From contig CAIUDG010000114.1 of NCBI GenBank assembly GCA_903897925.1, positions 1 through 33,023 of the forward strand: a stretch of 33,023 nucleotides of DNA, read 5' to 3'. The translations under genes and the position numbers were made by a program. The notes beneath the pieces are model-generated. The model saw only the letters and a program-made list of their open reading frames with translations, was not told the origin of the DNA and did no database searches. Of this stretch, positions 32,877-33,023 are shown piece after piece. How positions within the stretch are numbered: the stretch's first letter is position 1; every line of letters begins with the position of its first letter. This DNA comes from an uncultured beta proteobacterium. GTDB lineage: Bacteria > Pseudomonadota > Gammaproteobacteria > Burkholderiales > Burkholderiaceae_C.

Positions 32877-32937
32877 GACTTTTTTTCTTCGCTTCCTGAC
32901 CTGCGCTTCTTGTCCAGCGGGCGGGCACGCCAGCGTT

Positions 32938-32986
32938 GCAGGCGCGAACCCCGCGCGCGGTGCGGTGCCCTGCGTTGCACGCCTGC
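32938..32986 (+). terminator. GC-rich inverted repeat with T-run after the MFS gene
   Basis: GCAGGCG (32938-32944) pairs with CGCCTGC (32980-32986) across a GC-rich interior that can fold further. TTGTGCTTTTTT follows on the plus strand. It is a plausible terminator about 60 bases past the MFS stop, and its right arm belongs to the repeat family at the window edge. Confidence 0.45.
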
Positions 32987-33023
32987 TTGTGCTTTTTTCC
33001 TCCTGCTACGTTATTGGCGCTCG
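32971..33023 (+). repeat. repeat unit of the same family as the left-edge array
   Basis: The unit is TGCGTTGCACGCCTGC, then a T-rich tract, then CCTGCT and TTGGCGCTCG. It aligns throughout with the minus-strand reading of the 51-bp units at 190-291 (GCGTTGC, CGCCTGCTCTTGTC, TTTTACCTGCTGTG, TTGGCGTTCG). It runs off the window end, so more copies may follow. Like the left array, it lies just 3' of a gene and in that gene's sense orientation. Confidence 0.6.

Overview
The window is a GC-rich bacterial chromosome segment with no phage, plasmid, rRNA, tRNA, CRISPR or transposase genes. Several features fit a free-living, motile betaproteobacterium, most likely Burkholderiales of the Oxalobacteraceae type (Massilia/Duganella/Janthinobacterium relatives): an Aer-type PAS chemoreceptor, an MCP ending in an xWExF-type CheR/CheB tether, a TonB receptor paired with an ABC-type binding protein and a hybrid kinase, a YnfM-like MFS carrier, and very many sensory proteins. 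The taxonomic call is inference from protein style, not a search result.

Layout. 1-413 holds no gene but a 154-bp element with 20-bp terminal inverted repeats and a roughly 51-bp tandem repeat array. 414-5438 (-) encodes a 1674-residue CHASE/PAS/kinase/REC/REC/Hpt hybrid kinase with a TTG start, a G8 tract next to that start and a trinucleotide microsatellite near its 3' end. 5605-10479 (-) is a tight operon of TonB-dependent receptor, ABC-type substrate-binding protein and membrane hybrid kinase. Facing it, 10706-13022 (+) encodes a secreted single-Cache protein and a chemoreceptor. A small zinc-ribbon-like protein (13027-13239, -) and an Aer-like receptor (13474-15021, -) follow. 15241-18221 (-) is a MASE1/PAS/HisKA_2 kinase with an ANTAR response regulator, a two-component system expected to act by antitermination.

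18339-20072 (-) is an overlapping operon of cysteine hydrolase, DUF1272 protein and GlxA-like AraC regulator. 20171-22191 (-) couples an SsuD-type FMNH2-dependent sulfonate monooxygenase to an amidohydrolase-fold protein that appears to have lost its metal ligands. 22337-23507 (-) pairs a CoA-binding protein with an ECHDC3-like crotonase. 23743-25567 (-) holds a hemerythrin-GGDEF diguanylate cyclase and two small unknown proteins. 25817-28098 (+) is a soluble PAS kinase with a NarL-type regulator, followed by a five-PAS GGDEF-EAL protein (28361-31615) and an MFS carrier (31686-32876). The right edge again carries the repeat family seen at the left edge, in the same orientation relative to the upstream gene.

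Together this is a signal-transduction neighbourhood: four histidine kinases, two stand-alone response regulators, two c-di-GMP enzymes and two chemoreceptors, interspersed with small metabolic operons for sulfonate use, CoA chemistry and cysteine-hydrolase activity. The strongest candidates for something undescribed are the 3'-end repeat arrays, the TonB receptor/binding protein/kinase unit with its divergent Cache-MCP pair, the metal-ligand-less amidohydrolase coupled to SsuD, and the slippage-prone tracts in the large hybrid kinase.
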